Counted from the first letter of the stretch, positions 28,853-38,798 are shown. The stretch: 64,000 nucleotides of DNA from Allorhodopirellula heiligendammensis (GCF_007860105.1 NZ_SJPU01000002.1:22837-86836), one strand, 5' to 3'. Program-made: numbers and translations. Notes: generated from the letters alone by a model not told the origin.

Positions 28853-29836
28853 TCAGGACGCTGGATTCGACGTTTGACGGGGCCGCGAATCCAAAAATTG
28901 CAACTGTTGGTGCAACATCGCGACCGAAGGCATGGGATGCACCGAATTTTCACCCGTTTTCCTTTTCCGGGAGAGCTCCTGAGTAACCGCGCGGAGCGGG
29001 CTGCCGAAGATCGCGTCGACTTCCATCGCCCGCCCGTGAAGGAAATCCAGCCGCATACTGCTGTCATAGGGTACCATCGTCTCGGTGTGCTTCATGGTCG
29101 TCGCGATGGCCGACTCATCAATTGAAACACCGCAGCTGGCCGCCCCCTGAAAAACTTCTTGGATCATTGTCTCGGCAAGACTGCGCGCCGCGGGGGAGGC
29201 CATTATTTCGTCGGTCGCCGCATCGAGGACCACTGACAGGCCATTGAAGGGGATGTTCCACATGAGCTTTCGCCACCTAGCTGCAGCGAGATCGTCGGTC
29301 CACTGAGCATCAATCCCGGCACCCACCATATCAGCGAGGATCTGCTCCCCGCGCTCCAGCGTCCAATCCGTGCCCTCCGCTCCTTCCTGGTAGAGACCAA
29401 AGACGATCCGCCCGTAATCCAGATGCCGGATGTGTCCGGGGCCGACCTTGTTGCTGCATAAAAAACAGCAACCACCTAGCACACCGTGACCGGGCGCCGC
29501 AGCAATTGCCGCTGCCTCCACGTCAAGGCCATTCTGTAACGACAGGACGACGCCGTGCTCGCCGATAAGTTGCGGTAATAACCCTGCGAGCAAATGATTG
29601 TTCGTGGACTTCAATGCCACGATGACAACGTCGCACGGCGGCATGTCCGCAGCATCCCGATAGATGTTCGGAGCGGTCACGACAAAGTCACCACGCACCG
29701 AGTCGATTCGCAAACCACGCTCGGCAACCTGATCGTAATCCGAGTGCAATAGAAAATGCACATCATGTCCGGCCTGGGCAAGCCTCCCTCCATACAGTCC
29801 GCCCACAGCCCCGCTTCCGAGGATCGCGTATCTCAT
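28853..29836 (-). CDS. Ketopantoate reductase (PanE/ApbA) family protein
   Basis: The 327-residue protein has the NADPH-binding GSGAVGGLYGG (G7, G9, G12) at the N-terminus, CDVVIVALKSTNN, and the catalytic region ARWRKLMWNIPFNGLSVV with K190 and N194/N198 in the positions expected for the family. It would reduce 2-dehydropantoate to pantoate in pantothenate synthesis, but many paralogues act on other 2-oxoacids, so the substrate is not certain. It starts 9 bases after the zwf stop, suggesting one transcript. Confidence 0.82.
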   Translation of the reverse strand: MRYAILGSGAVGGLYGGRLAQAGHDVHFLLHSDYDQVAERGLRIDSVRGDFVVTAPNIYRDAADMPPCDVVIVALKSTNNHLLAGLLPQLIGEHGVVLSLQNGLDVEAAAIAAAPGHGVLGGCCFLCSNKVGPGHIRHLDYGRIVFGLYQEGAEGTDWTLERGEQILADMVGAGIDAQWTDDLAAARWRKLMWNIPFNGLSVVLDAATDEIMASPAARSLAETMIQEVFQGAASCGVSIDESAIATTMKHTETMVPYDSSMRLDFLHGRAMEVDAIFGSPLRAVTQELSRKRKTGENSVHPMPSVAMLHQQLQFLDSRPRQTSNPAS

Positions 29837-29845
29837 GCAAGGAAC

Positions 29846-31300
29846 CTACTGCAATACGGGGCAGACATCAAACCACTCTCGCTTCTGTGCCAACATCCAC
29901 TCGTTCGCTTCAGGGGGCCCCCACAATCCGGTTTCGTAAACGAGCAGAGGTGGCGCGGCGGGACTGTTCCAGGCCTCAAGAATCGGATCGATAATGCCCC
30001 ACGCCAGCTCGACCTCATCGCCCCGCGAAAACAAACTCGCATCGCCTTGCACAGCGTCGAGCAGCAACCGCTGGTAGGCATCCGGCATAGCGCTACCGCC
30101 TATCGAGTCTTGGAAATTGAAGTCCAAATGACTCGTGCGAGTCTTCATACCGGCATCAGGGACCTTGGTCTCAAAGTGCAATTGAATTCCCTCAGCGGGT
30201 TGCACTTGGATCACCAAGCGATTGCCGAGGGTGTTGCGACGTTTGTCGCCAAAGAGCATGTGAGGCACATCTTTGAACTGAATGACGATCTGTGTGGTGC
30301 GGCATGACATGCCTTTACCTGAACGGAGATAAAAAGGAACCCCCTGCCAACGCCAATTGTCGCAGTACAGCTTCAACGCGGCAAAGGTCGCCGTCTGGCT
30401 ATCCGCTGGCACGCCTTCTTCCTGGAGATAACCGGCGTACTGCCCGCGTACCGTTTGGGCAGCGAAATCACCGCCGGACATTTTCCGAACGGCATGTAGC
30501 ACCTTGACCTTCTCTCCGCGGACCATGTTGGCGTCAAACCGTGCGGGTGGCTCCATCGCCGTGATCATCATCAACTGCAAGAGGTGATTCTGAAACATGT
30601 CGCGTAAAATGCCGCTGGTGTCGTAGTACCCGGCGCGCCGCCCGATCACGACTTCCTCAGCTACGGTGATCTGAATGTGATCGACATAATTGCGATTCCA
30701 CAGTGGTTCAAAAATGCTGTTGGCGAATCGCAGCGCAAAGATATTTTGGACCGTTTCCTTGCCCAGGTAGTGATCGATCCGGTAAATCTGGTCTTCGTCG
30801 AAGACGTTATGGATCGACTGATTGAGTACTTTCGCGGTCTTCAGGTCGGTGCCAAACGGCTTCTCAATGATGACGCGTCGGGTACCGTTATCCTCGCAGG
30901 CGAGTCCGGCGGCCCCGAGCTGTTCGATCGCCGTTTTGTACAACTGCGGCATTGTCGACAGGTAATAGACTCGTCCGGTGGATTGGCCCTCCTCGATTTC
31001 ATGCAGGAAAGACGCCAGCTTCTCGAACGACGCAGAGTCCTGAATATCACCGGCCTGATAGTAGATATTCGGCGCGAATGTATCCCACTGTGAGCTGTCG
31101 AACACTTTTCCAGCAAACTTGGCGGTCGTTTCACGGAGTGCTTTACGCCACTCCTCGTGCTCGAACTCGCTACGGGAAACCCCGACAATTCGCGTCTGTT
31201 CAGGCAACCGGCCCTTGGCGTGAAGTTGATAAAGTGCCGGGATTAACTTGCGACTGGTTAAATCGCCACTAGCACCAAAGATTACAATCGTGTTGGACAT
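29846..31300 (-). CDS. zwf: Glucose-6-phosphate 1-dehydrogenase
   Basis: The enzyme (484 residues) oxidises glucose 6-phosphate to 6-phosphogluconolactone with NADP+, the first step of the oxidative pentose phosphate pathway. GASGDLTSRKLIPALY near the start is the dinucleotide motif and RIDHYLGKETVQNI is the family signature with the catalytic His. The ATG at 31300 places MSNTIVIFGASGDL at the N-terminus; the extra 17 residues from 31351 are not family-like. Confidence 0.96.
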   Translation of the reverse strand: MSNTIVIFGASGDLTSRKLIPALYQLHAKGRLPEQTRIVGVSRSEFEHEEWRKALRETTAKFAGKVFDSSQWDTFAPNIYYQAGDIQDSASFEKLASFLHEIEEGQSTGRVYYLSTMPQLYKTAIEQLGAAGLACEDNGTRRVIIEKPFGTDLKTAKVLNQSIHNVFDEDQIYRIDHYLGKETVQNIFALRFANSIFEPLWNRNYVDHIQITVAEEVVIGRRAGYYDTSGILRDMFQNHLLQLMMITAMEPPARFDANMVRGEKVKVLHAVRKMSGGDFAAQTVRGQYAGYLQEEGVPADSQTATFAALKLYCDNWRWQGVPFYLRSGKGMSCRTTQIVIQFKDVPHMLFGDKRRNTLGNRLVIQVQPAEGIQLHFETKVPDAGMKTRTSHLDFNFQDSIGGSAMPDAYQRLLLDAVQGDASLFSRGDEVELAWGIIDPILEAWNSPAAPPLLVYETGLWGPPEANEWMLAQKREWFDVCPVLQ

Positions 31301-31402
31301 GGAAACCGAGTTGCCAAAGCAGGGGAACGAGTGAACGCGAACGTGAACCACTCGATACTCTACGAATCATTGGCATCGCGTGCGAGGCCCCCCAGTGTGG
31401 AC

Positions 31403-31420
31403 CGACGGCTCAGGCCGTCG
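31403..31420. terminator. GC-rich hairpin downstream of the DUF1552 gene
   Basis: cgacggc, loop tcag, gccgtcg forms a perfect 7-bp stem 45 bases beyond the DUF1552 stop (minus strand) and about 100 bases before zwf. No T run follows, so it may be a terminator or a REP-like palindrome. Confidence 0.3.
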
Positions 31421-31464
31421 CGAGAGACCAACGCACATCAGCTCAGACCGACAGTGCCGCTTGG

Positions 31465-32919
31465 CTACGCCTTGAGCCCGTTGAGCAATCCGGTGCTATC
31501 GCCAACCGCCTCGGCGGGCGTGCCCATGCAGTCGAGCATCGATAGAAATAGGTTCGCCATCGGTTGCTCTTGCTCGTATCGGATGACCCGCCCGGTCTGA
31601 ATCTGACCGCCAGCGCCCCCGGCCAGCACGATTGGCAAGTCGTGGTGGGTATGGCGATTTCCATCTCCCAAACCACTGCCGTAGAGCACCATCGATTGAT
31701 CCAACAACGTGCCGTGCGCATCGCTGGTGGCATTGAGTTTTTCCACGAAGTACGCGAACTGCTCAATCAGATAATGGTCGACTTTCTGGATCTTTGCGAC
31801 GATATCTTCCTTGTTGCGGTGATGGCTCATCCCGTGGTGGGCGTCATTGACACCTATTTCACTGTAGGTGCGATTCCCCCCAGCGGTATCGAGCATCAGC
31901 GTAGCGACGCGCGTCGTGTCGGTTTGAAAACCAACCACCATCAAGTCAAACATCAGACGCGCATGTTCGCGGAACGCGGAGACTCGACCATAGGGCACCT
32001 GAAGATCGGGCAACGAAGCACGATCTTCCTCTTCGGTGCGTTCGATTCGCAATTCAATTTCCCGAACACTCGAGAAATACTCGTCGAGCTTCCGCTTGTC
32101 CGTCTCGCCAACCTGCCGCATTAATTTGTCGGCATCACCCCGTACGATATCGAGAATGCTGCGTCGCATTTCCCGCCGCTCTCGCTGAGCTGCTGCGTCA
32201 CCGCTGCCAAACATCCTCTCGAACGCCAGCCGTGGGATTGTCTCCTTGGGCATCGGCTGGGTTTCATTTTTCCATGAAATGTTCGAGGAATAGGCGCAGC
32301 TATAACCTGAATCACAACTACCGGCGTTGCGGCTGCCTTGGAGTCCGAGTTCGAGTGAGGGCAGCGTGGTCTTTCCTGCCAGTGCTGTGGCGGCGACTTG
32401 GTCGACGGAAATTCCCAAACGGATCGCGCTACTGGTTTTCACCGGACGTGCCGCCGTCAAGAAAGTCGATCCGCCTCGTGCGTGATCACCCGCCCCGTCC
32501 TTGCCCGCTCGGCCGTTGTCAAGCGCCAAGTTCTCGATCAGATTGATCTGGGACTTCATGGCCGAGAGCGGTCGAAGCGAGTCACTGATCTCCCAATCAC
32601 GCGAATCCACATTACCGGACTTACCATCAGCTTCGAGCTGCCCATCCTTGCCTCGCGTGTAGCCGTTGACGGTCGGTCGCCACTTGGGCTGGATCACGCC
32701 GTTGGGCACGAAAATACAAGCCATCCGTACCGGCGCCGATCCAGTATCCTGGCTCGCTGACGCGAAAGCACTGCCAGCTGCCGGAGTCATCGACTCGAGC
32801 AAGGGCAGACCGAGCGACATGCCTGCGGCGCGGAGCAACGTCCGCCGAGGCAAGCGGTGAGAACCTTGCGGACACGCCGGGATGTTGTTGGTCGACATCA
32901 TCGATTTGTTCGTTGTCAT
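31465..32919 (-). CDS. DUF1552 family exported protein with twin-arginine signal
   Basis: The 484-residue protein starts with a Tat-type signal (LPRRTLLRAAGMSLGLPLLE) and then shows the DUF1552 pattern: RMACIFVPNGVIQPKW, GDHARGGSTFLTAARP, SNISWKNETQPMPKE and GGNRTYSEIGVNDAHHGMSHHRN. It is related to the DUF1501/sulfatase-like alkaline phosphatase fold, but the reaction is unknown. Its ATG overlaps the TGA of the upstream DUF1592 gene (ATGA at 32916-32919). The pair is a recurrent planctomycete/verrucomicrobial unit and the two products probably act together outside the cytoplasm. Confidence 0.9.
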   Translation of the reverse strand: MTTNKSMMSTNNIPACPQGSHRLPRRTLLRAAGMSLGLPLLESMTPAAGSAFASASQDTGSAPVRMACIFVPNGVIQPKWRPTVNGYTRGKDGQLEADGKSGNVDSRDWEISDSLRPLSAMKSQINLIENLALDNGRAGKDGAGDHARGGSTFLTAARPVKTSSAIRLGISVDQVAATALAGKTTLPSLELGLQGSRNAGSCDSGYSCAYSSNISWKNETQPMPKETIPRLAFERMFGSGDAAAQRERREMRRSILDIVRGDADKLMRQVGETDKRKLDEYFSSVREIELRIERTEEEDRASLPDLQVPYGRVSAFREHARLMFDLMVVGFQTDTTRVATLMLDTAGGNRTYSEIGVNDAHHGMSHHRNKEDIVAKIQKVDHYLIEQFAYFVEKLNATSDAHGTLLDQSMVLYGSGLGDGNRHTHHDLPIVLAGGAGGQIQTGRVIRYEQEQPMANLFLSMLDCMGTPAEAVGDSTGLLNGLKA

Positions 32920-35513
32920 GGCGATGGTAACTCCGCTTGATGGTTTAGGAACGGTGGGCTGAGAATGACTTGCTCGAGCAGGTCACGCACCCGGTAGTTT
33001 TCGTCTCGAGTCTCCGCCAAAATGGCGTCAACAAAACATCGATCGCTCGGTCGCAATTCGCGACCAATTGCAAATGATAACATGCGGCGCACCGCAGTTT
33101 CTGCTAACCGTTCTTGCTCGGTTTGAGCAAGCAAGGTCGTCAACTCGGCAGCACCCGCAAAGGAACGACCGCCCGGCAACTCACCGGTAGCGTCGCGTCT
33201 GGCTGGATCGTCCGCGGCCCGCATCCGACCGACATGGTCGTAATCCTCCAGGCCGAATCCGAGTTGATCCATTACACGATGGCACGACGCACATCCTGGA
33301 TCGGCTCGGTGCAACTCCAGTTGTTCTCGCAACGACGCGTTCGCCGATGCCGTTTTGGTCTCCTCTAATGTGGGCACCCCTGGTGGCGGATCCGGTGGCG
33401 GCGTGCCCAAAATATTCTCCAGAATCCATTTTCCACGCAGCACCGGCGAATTGCGAGTTGGATAGCTCGTGATCAGTAGTATCCCGGCATGCCCCAGCAA
33501 GCCTTTGCGGCCGCGATCGCCAACATTGACGGCTGCATAGCCATTTTCTGCTTTCTCAGCAGGAAAGTCCACGCCGTACCAATTCGCCAACTCCGGGCCC
33601 ACATAGGTTGTTTCGGAGGTCAACAATTCGCCAATGGGTCGGTTCTCACGCAGCAGATGCAAGAACAATTGCTCGGTCTCCGCCGACAGCATCTCTGGTG
33701 TCAGCGTTCCCGAAGTATCCAATTCGCCCGTGCTGCTGGCGGCAAACTCATCTAAATCGCGTGACTCAAGATTTCCCAGAGCGAACCATTGGCGAGCGAA
33801 CTGAGTACCCAGCGACTCGGACTTCCGGTCTGCCAACATTCGCCGAACCTGTGCGGCCCGCTTTCCTGAATTCACCAGTTCATTGCGTTTCGCGGCATCC
33901 AGTAGTTCTTTGTCTGGCAGACTGCTCCATAAAAAGAACGACAGTCGCGAGGCGAGCTGAGTCGACGTCAGCGGCACCGAATTCCCCGCCTTGGCAAGTT
34001 CTCGCGTCTTCTCATCTTCAGGGACTTCAACTCGAAACAGGAATCGTGGAGACACCAAGACAGCGGAGATCGCGACCCGCATTGCGTCGTAGTAAGAATC
34101 GCCGCGATCACACATTCGCTCGACCAGGCTGACATAAGGAGCGACATCTTCGTCACCAACTTCGCACCGGAAAGCGTGGCGCAGCAGTGGGCGCAACGAA
34201 TCCTTCGCCGCCGATCCCACGTTGCGATACTGATCACCACGACGCTCGGGGATTTTTGCCAACAACTTCCGTTGCCCGGGCGGCAAATCCTCACGTGTCG
34301 ACGAACTCGGACCGTTGACTAAAAAGCGGTTGTATCGCATCGGAAACTGCTCCGTATCGATCCGCCCGTCGTGCGGAAGGGCGGTGCCTTTGGGAAGCCG
34401 CGTCTTCTCCAACTCCGCATCATCGATATTTACAATCGGTTCGAACACCGATTTTCCGATTTGCCAATCGGGATCATCTTTGAGCTGCTCGCGCTCGCTC
34501 GCTGGCTGGAGTGCTGTTCGAAAGAAAAACCGATGCGTACCGGCGTCGAGTGTCATCCGAGTCGATTCACGATCGTCATCACCACCACTGTCGCGATGGT
34601 CATGCTCGAAAATCGCGAGTAGAGTGCCATCAGCTGCGTGCATCGCCGAGATGACGCGAGCCAATCCATCTCGCTGCGCCGACGCCATCACATCAATCGT
34701 GTACTCGCCACGGACGGGAATATCGACCTCGAACCAGGCCATGCCGTCAGCAGTGATCGAACGCTGACCAAAGGAGCCTGTTCTGGTCTCGCCAAGAATA
34801 TACAGCGTATCGCCCGCAAAGGTCGCGTTGACCTGCGGCAGCGTGTCTGGATCGACAATGATCTTCGATGTGATGTCCTCGGCCGCTGTCAAGTATTTGT
34901 CCATCAACATGGTCGACAGAGACAACACGTCAGCATTGTTATCAAATCCACCCCCGACTTCGTCGGACGGAAATGAGTCCGCGGGCTGAAAGTCGATGCC
35001 GAACAGGTCGCGTATCGAATTGTTGTATTCTGGGCGATTCAGACGTCGAGCAGTCGTATGACCGGGACGTGGGCGCAGATCACAGGCGGCGTGATAGACC
35101 AACGCATCGAGTTGGTCGCCAAGTTGACGTCGCTCTTCCGCATCGGGTAAATCCGAATCATCAGGTGGCATCGCCGCAAATTCAATCATACTGACGGCGT
35201 GAATCGCCAACTCACTATTGGCCTGCACGCCTGCGAGCGTCTCCAAGAGCGACAAATCGACCTCCGCTTCGGCGTAGTCTGCATTGTGGCAGTCAACGCA
35301 ATACGCTTGCATCAGCGGCCAACCGGTTGTCTCCCATGCGTCCGCCGCAATCGCGGTAGGCGATGGATTGTCGGCCGCACTGGCGTCACTTGCATGCAAT
35401 GCCGGTGGTGGCAACAGCCCAAGGGCGGCAACGAACATCGCTGAACAACGCAGCAGCCCTGCAGGCAGTGCGAAGCGATGAGCGTCACAACGTGAATGCT
35501 CGAAAACGATCAT
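32916..35513 (-). CDS. DUF1587-DUF1592-DUF1588-DUF1585 multidomain cytochrome-like exported protein
   Basis: From the ATG at 35513 (865 residues) there is a hydrophobic export segment (about 13-41) and a CVDCH heme-type motif at 72-76 (PSD1/cytochrome-like). Next come RRLNRPEYNNSIRDLFGID (DUF1587), a carbohydrate-binding-like beta domain (about 230-330), and the helical FLFRVEVPEDE...QLASRLSFFLWSSLPD (DUF1592). GHAGILLITSYPTRNSPVLRGKWILENILG and DPGCASCHRVMDQLGFGLEDYD (DUF1588) follow, and the end is DUF1585. The protein probably binds one or two c-type hemes. The role is unknown. A longer frame from 35588 is open but adds no signal-like sequence. It is translationally coupled to the DUF1552 gene. 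Confidence 0.88.
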   Translation of the reverse strand: MIVFEHSRCDAHRFALPAGLLRCSAMFVAALGLLPPPALHASDASAADNPSPTAIAADAWETTGWPLMQAYCVDCHNADYAEAEVDLSLLETLAGVQANSELAIHAVSMIEFAAMPPDDSDLPDAEERRQLGDQLDALVYHAACDLRPRPGHTTARRLNRPEYNNSIRDLFGIDFQPADSFPSDEVGGGFDNNADVLSLSTMLMDKYLTAAEDITSKIIVDPDTLPQVNATFAGDTLYILGETRTGSFGQRSITADGMAWFEVDIPVRGEYTIDVMASAQRDGLARVISAMHAADGTLLAIFEHDHRDSGGDDDRESTRMTLDAGTHRFFFRTALQPASEREQLKDDPDWQIGKSVFEPIVNIDDAELEKTRLPKGTALPHDGRIDTEQFPMRYNRFLVNGPSSSTREDLPPGQRKLLAKIPERRGDQYRNVGSAAKDSLRPLLRHAFRCEVGDEDVAPYVSLVERMCDRGDSYYDAMRVAISAVLVSPRFLFRVEVPEDEKTRELAKAGNSVPLTSTQLASRLSFFLWSSLPDKELLDAAKRNELVNSGKRAAQVRRMLADRKSESLGTQFARQWFALGNLESRDLDEFAASSTGELDTSGTLTPEMLSAETEQLFLHLLRENRPIGELLTSETTYVGPELANWYGVDFPAEKAENGYAAVNVGDRGRKGLLGHAGILLITSYPTRNSPVLRGKWILENILGTPPPDPPPGVPTLEETKTASANASLREQLELHRADPGCASCHRVMDQLGFGLEDYDHVGRMRAADDPARRDATGELPGGRSFAGAAELTTLLAQTEQERLAETAVRRMLSFAIGRELRPSDRCFVDAILAETRDENYRVRDLLEQVILSPPFLNHQAELPSP

Positions 35514-35891
35514 AGGGAGGGCGAAGGGAGGGAGGGTTAGGCGGGAGTCAACCGATGCGGGGCTTGTCGGTTGAGATTGGACGACCAACCCATGAAGGCT
35601 GTCATCTTGAACACTCGCAACGACGAAATGTTCCGCCAGATGCGAGGTTTTCGTGCGAGTCGCAGAACTCGCTGATAATTTAACCAGCGCCGATTGACGC
35701 CTGGAAGTCTATACACTTAATACTGCGGCATTCAAGCCGAAAGCCTTGGCGGGTTGTTGATTTCATCAACTTTGCCGATAGCCAGGATGAGCCCAGGGCC
35801 CGAAAGCCATCCGGTAGCGTTCCGATCTCGGACACTGACGCGTGCCGGCTCACTCAATCCACAACCCGTCGGCGGGCTCTCGCCACTAACT
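35514..35891. other. Intergenic stretch upstream of the DUF1592 gene
   Basis: No gene is supported. There is one hairpin (tcaaccga ... tcggttga, about 35549-35574), close upstream of the DUF1592 start. It lies in the position of a leader or operator but matches nothing I know. The promoter of the DUF1592-DUF1552 operon should be here. Confidence 0.35.
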
Positions 35892-36689
35892 TCAGTCTGC
35901 CGAAACGGCGCTGGCAGGGACGAGAATATCGCCCATGTCATTGACACCCGACTTGAGATCGACTTCAAAACGATGGCGTTTCCATTCGGTGAGCTTGCCA
36001 TCCACTTTGACCTCGTCGAGCTTGCCACCTTCGTACCGCACAACGAATTCGATTTCCTTGCCGGCGGGCAGACCCTGAATTTCAATCTCGCCACTGTCGT
36101 TGCTAACGTCAACAAACGGATGCTCCAACACGACGATGTACGCTTTCATCCACGGATGAATATTGCAGTCCACTGGAATCGCTGCGGGCTCTTCTTCTTC
36201 CAGTACAATTTCTTTTTTCTGGCCCGAAGGGATCATCGGGTTTTGCGGCGTGTTGCGAATGAAATTCACGTTCGCGTTGTGCCCGACGGGATCGGGGTTG
36301 GTGATCGCGAGCGTATCGCCCGTCTGAGCGACGACAATGTGAGGCTCGAAGCGGCAGTCCTTGTTGACCAGAACGTGGGTTTGCGGGGTGTGGGTCGTCT
36401 TCGGCAAATCCTTGCCGCTGGAGCGGGTATACACCTGCACAATCACGTTCTTGATCCCCTTATCGTCGGGGTTGACGATCAGTTTTTCATTCGGGATGTC
36501 GTGCTTTCCGCAGAACTCAAGATCCTTGTTGGGCACAACGTTTCCAACTGGCGGTGGCGTTCCGTCGTACACAAATCGCATCTTGAGCGTCGCGTCTTGA
36601 GCGGCTGCGGTGCTGATCAAACCGACGACCGCAACGCCAGCGGTAAGGGCGAGCGTGGCGGCACGCCGGATAGGGAATTGAATTTTCAT
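35892..36689 (-). CDS. Secreted cupredoxin-like (plastocyanin/azurin-fold) copper protein
   Basis: The 265-residue protein has a signal peptide (about 10-31, cleavage near AAAQD). A type 1 copper site can be read as H137 (DPVGHNAN), C175, H178 and M181 (VDCNIHPWMKAYI), the order and spacing of a cupredoxin. The C-terminal part (about 195-265) looks like a carboxypeptidase-regulatory-type beta domain (GEIEIQGLPAGKEIEFVVRYEGGK). It likely carries electrons in the periplasm; the partner is unknown. Related planctomycete proteins are often annotated as methylamine-utilisation or plastocyanin-like. Confidence 0.8.
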   Translation of the reverse strand: MKIQFPIRRAATLALTAGVAVVGLISTAAAQDATLKMRFVYDGTPPPVGNVVPNKDLEFCGKHDIPNEKLIVNPDDKGIKNVIVQVYTRSSGKDLPKTTHTPQTHVLVNKDCRFEPHIVVAQTGDTLAITNPDPVGHNANVNFIRNTPQNPMIPSGQKKEIVLEEEEPAAIPVDCNIHPWMKAYIVVLEHPFVDVSNDSGEIEIQGLPAGKEIEFVVRYEGGKLDEVKVDGKLTEWKRHRFEVDLKSGVNDMGDILVPASAVSAD

Positions 36690-37351
36690 CTCGGGGGGAT
36701 TCTCCAGTTGCTAATTTGATTGGGGGAAGGAGTGGGAACCAAAGATCAAGCGAGTCAAGCGACCACGGAGGGTATGCCTACACCAGCGAAAGACCGCAAA
36801 ATTCCGTAAGGGACAGGTTGTCAGACACGAATCGGCGAGCAAAACCGCGGTGATCGTAACCGATACAATAATTCACCCATCTTCGTAGGGGCGAAAACTC
36901 TGTGGCGGGGCAGGAGACCTGCCTCATTCACCCGCCCGAGGCGCGAAAATTGACAGTAACCCCTGCTTGGGAGGGCGGGGCGGGCGACCACTGAGGGCCA
37001 CCAACGACCCTAATTGTATACCTTTGGTGCCGAGATGTCCAATGCGTTTCCTCATTGTTCCGTTAGTCATGTCACTTTCACCGAGTCATCCTTTCATTTC
37101 ACGGGCTGCCTTTTCGGTGGGTCATCCTTCGGTGGAAATGTCAATTCGTGTAGCATGGACGGGGCATCCCGGGTGCCAATTTTTTCACCACGGCTGGCCA
37201 GAGCGGCAACGTAAATGATTATTGGCTCGCGATTTCGCACCGGCACTCAGCGTGTGGATGCCGGCATCCAGGATCGAAGTCACAGTAGCCCTCCCCCGCC
37301 AGCCCAACCCGCACTCCCCGCCCCCCCGCACTCCAAAGCTTGCCTAAGATC
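36690..37351. other. Long intergenic region with hairpins
   Basis: This 660-base gap separates divergent genes. It holds a perfect hairpin ggcagg-aga-cctgcc (36909-36923) and a C-rich stretch at 37296-37335. Two plus-strand frames in 36967-37218 are open but encode nothing family-like and have no ribosome site. No tRNA or known riboswitch was recognised. The promoters of the cupredoxin gene and of the gene at 37352 must lie here. Confidence 0.4.
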
Positions 37352-38623
37352 ATGACTGCAGCTTCACCCGCCGCCACTTCGCACCAATCCGACCTCGACC
37401 CCGAAATGCTGGGTCGTTTGGCACGTGACCCCGCCGCCCGAATTGACGTGGTGATTGCTTACTACCGACGTGCCCGCAGACCTGTCGAGCTGTTCGAGGC
37501 TTTGAAAATGAAAAGCCGACTGAAATTCGGGCTGCCGATGATCGCCGCCCCGGACGAGTCGCTTTCAATGTCGCCCGACGAAGATGCCGAGATCCAAAGA
37601 GGGCTCGAGGCGGGACTGCTCGATGCCTGCCGTCAAGCTGGCGCGATGTTGATTGAAAGCGGCAAAATCGGTGAGGGCTGGATGTATCTGCGGCCAATTG
37701 GCGACCCTGCCCTGGTGCGACGATTGCTATCCAAGGTGGAGATCGATGATGACAATTACGATGAAATGCTGCACGTGCTAGTGCATGAGGGGGTGGATTT
37801 GCAGCGCGGCTATCAGGCTGCTATCGCTCGCCAAGGAACCTGCAACTCGATTACTCTTTACGACAGCGTGATTGCCGAGCGACCACGCGGAGATCGAAAA
37901 ATCGCTGCGGCGTGTTTGCTAACGCATCTCTACGACGAACTCACCGAACGAGTGCGGGATGATTTTTTGCAACGCGCAGGTGACCACGGTGTCTCGCAAG
38001 AAAAAATGAAGGCGGACCACGAAAGCCTGTCGCTCGCTGAACTCATCACAAAATACAAGTGGATCCAGGGGGCGGGTGGCTACCACCTCGACACCACCCA
38101 CCTATCATCGGTAGTCCGATTTTCGACTGTACTGGACACCCCCGAGCTGATCGAAAAGGCCCTCGAGCTATGCCAATATGGCCGACGGCTGCCAGCGGAT
38201 TTCCAGTACCCGGGAACGGAACCTTTCGTCGATTTTTACCCCGCTCACATCGCGTTTCTGTCAGCGATGCAGGGCAAAAATGTCGACGCCGCAACCCGAT
38301 TGTTTGAACACAAAGCGCGCACCGTCGACGCGACCGTACACGGCACTGGCGCGATCGAGACCTACATCGACTTGCTCGACCGGATCGGGCGACCGGGCGA
38401 AGCATTGCGGGCGGCGATGGAATTATTTCCCGAAGACGTCCCTGTTGGCCGCGTCTTGCCCGAAATGATCGTCATGGCGGAGCGGGCGATCACCGCTGGT
38501 GATGCGAAGATTGCCAAAGAATTGGAAGAATTCTGTTTCAATCACGGCGATTTGCTCGGCGTGGCGGCCGTAGCAGAACTCCTGCCACCGAATCCTGAAC
38601 TCCTATCCCCCAATGTTACGTAA
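37352..38623 (+). CDS. Conserved-looking cytoplasmic protein of unknown function
   Basis: The 423-residue protein (ATG at 37352) has no signal or membrane span. It is mostly helical and mildly acidic, with helix-pair stretches such as DVVIAYYRRARRPVELFEALKMKSR and AAMELFPEDVPVGRVLPEMIVMAERAITAGDAKIAKELEEFCFNHGD that resemble a TPR/SEL1-like solenoid. I do not recognise a family. A TTG at 37340 would add four residues. It precedes clpC on the same strand by 188 bases and may be an independent transcript. Confidence 0.75.
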   Translation: MTAASPAATSHQSDLDPEMLGRLARDPAARIDVVIAYYRRARRPVELFEALKMKSRLKFGLPMIAAPDESLSMSPDEDAEIQRGLEAGLLDACRQAGAMLIESGKIGEGWMYLRPIGDPALVRRLLSKVEIDDDNYDEMLHVLVHEGVDLQRGYQAAIARQGTCNSITLYDSVIAERPRGDRKIAAACLLTHLYDELTERVRDDFLQRAGDHGVSQEKMKADHESLSLAELITKYKWIQGAGGYHLDTTHLSSVVRFSTVLDTPELIEKALELCQYGRRLPADFQYPGTEPFVDFYPAHIAFLSAMQGKNVDAATRLFEHKARTVDATVHGTGAIETYIDLLDRIGRPGEALRAAMELFPEDVPVGRVLPEMIVMAERAITAGDAKIAKELEEFCFNHGDLLGVAAVAELLPPNPELLSPNVT

Positions 38624-38798
38624 AGCGGTAGGATGGACGCGGATTCGACGCTAGAGTGTGCGTTGTGGCGTACGGTTTGCGTTATTGCTGACCGTGCTGC
38701 GAACGATTCGCCAATTTGACAGTCAGCGGTATTTACCGAAGCAGGGAAATGTCCTGCTGCCGTGAGGGGTTCGGAACCAGATTTGAAGTTTTTGATTT

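Noticed and set aside
36967-37218. Plus-strand frames of 66-83 residues in the gap before 37352
   Set aside because: No ribosome site, no family-like sequence and two overlapping frames with equal claim.
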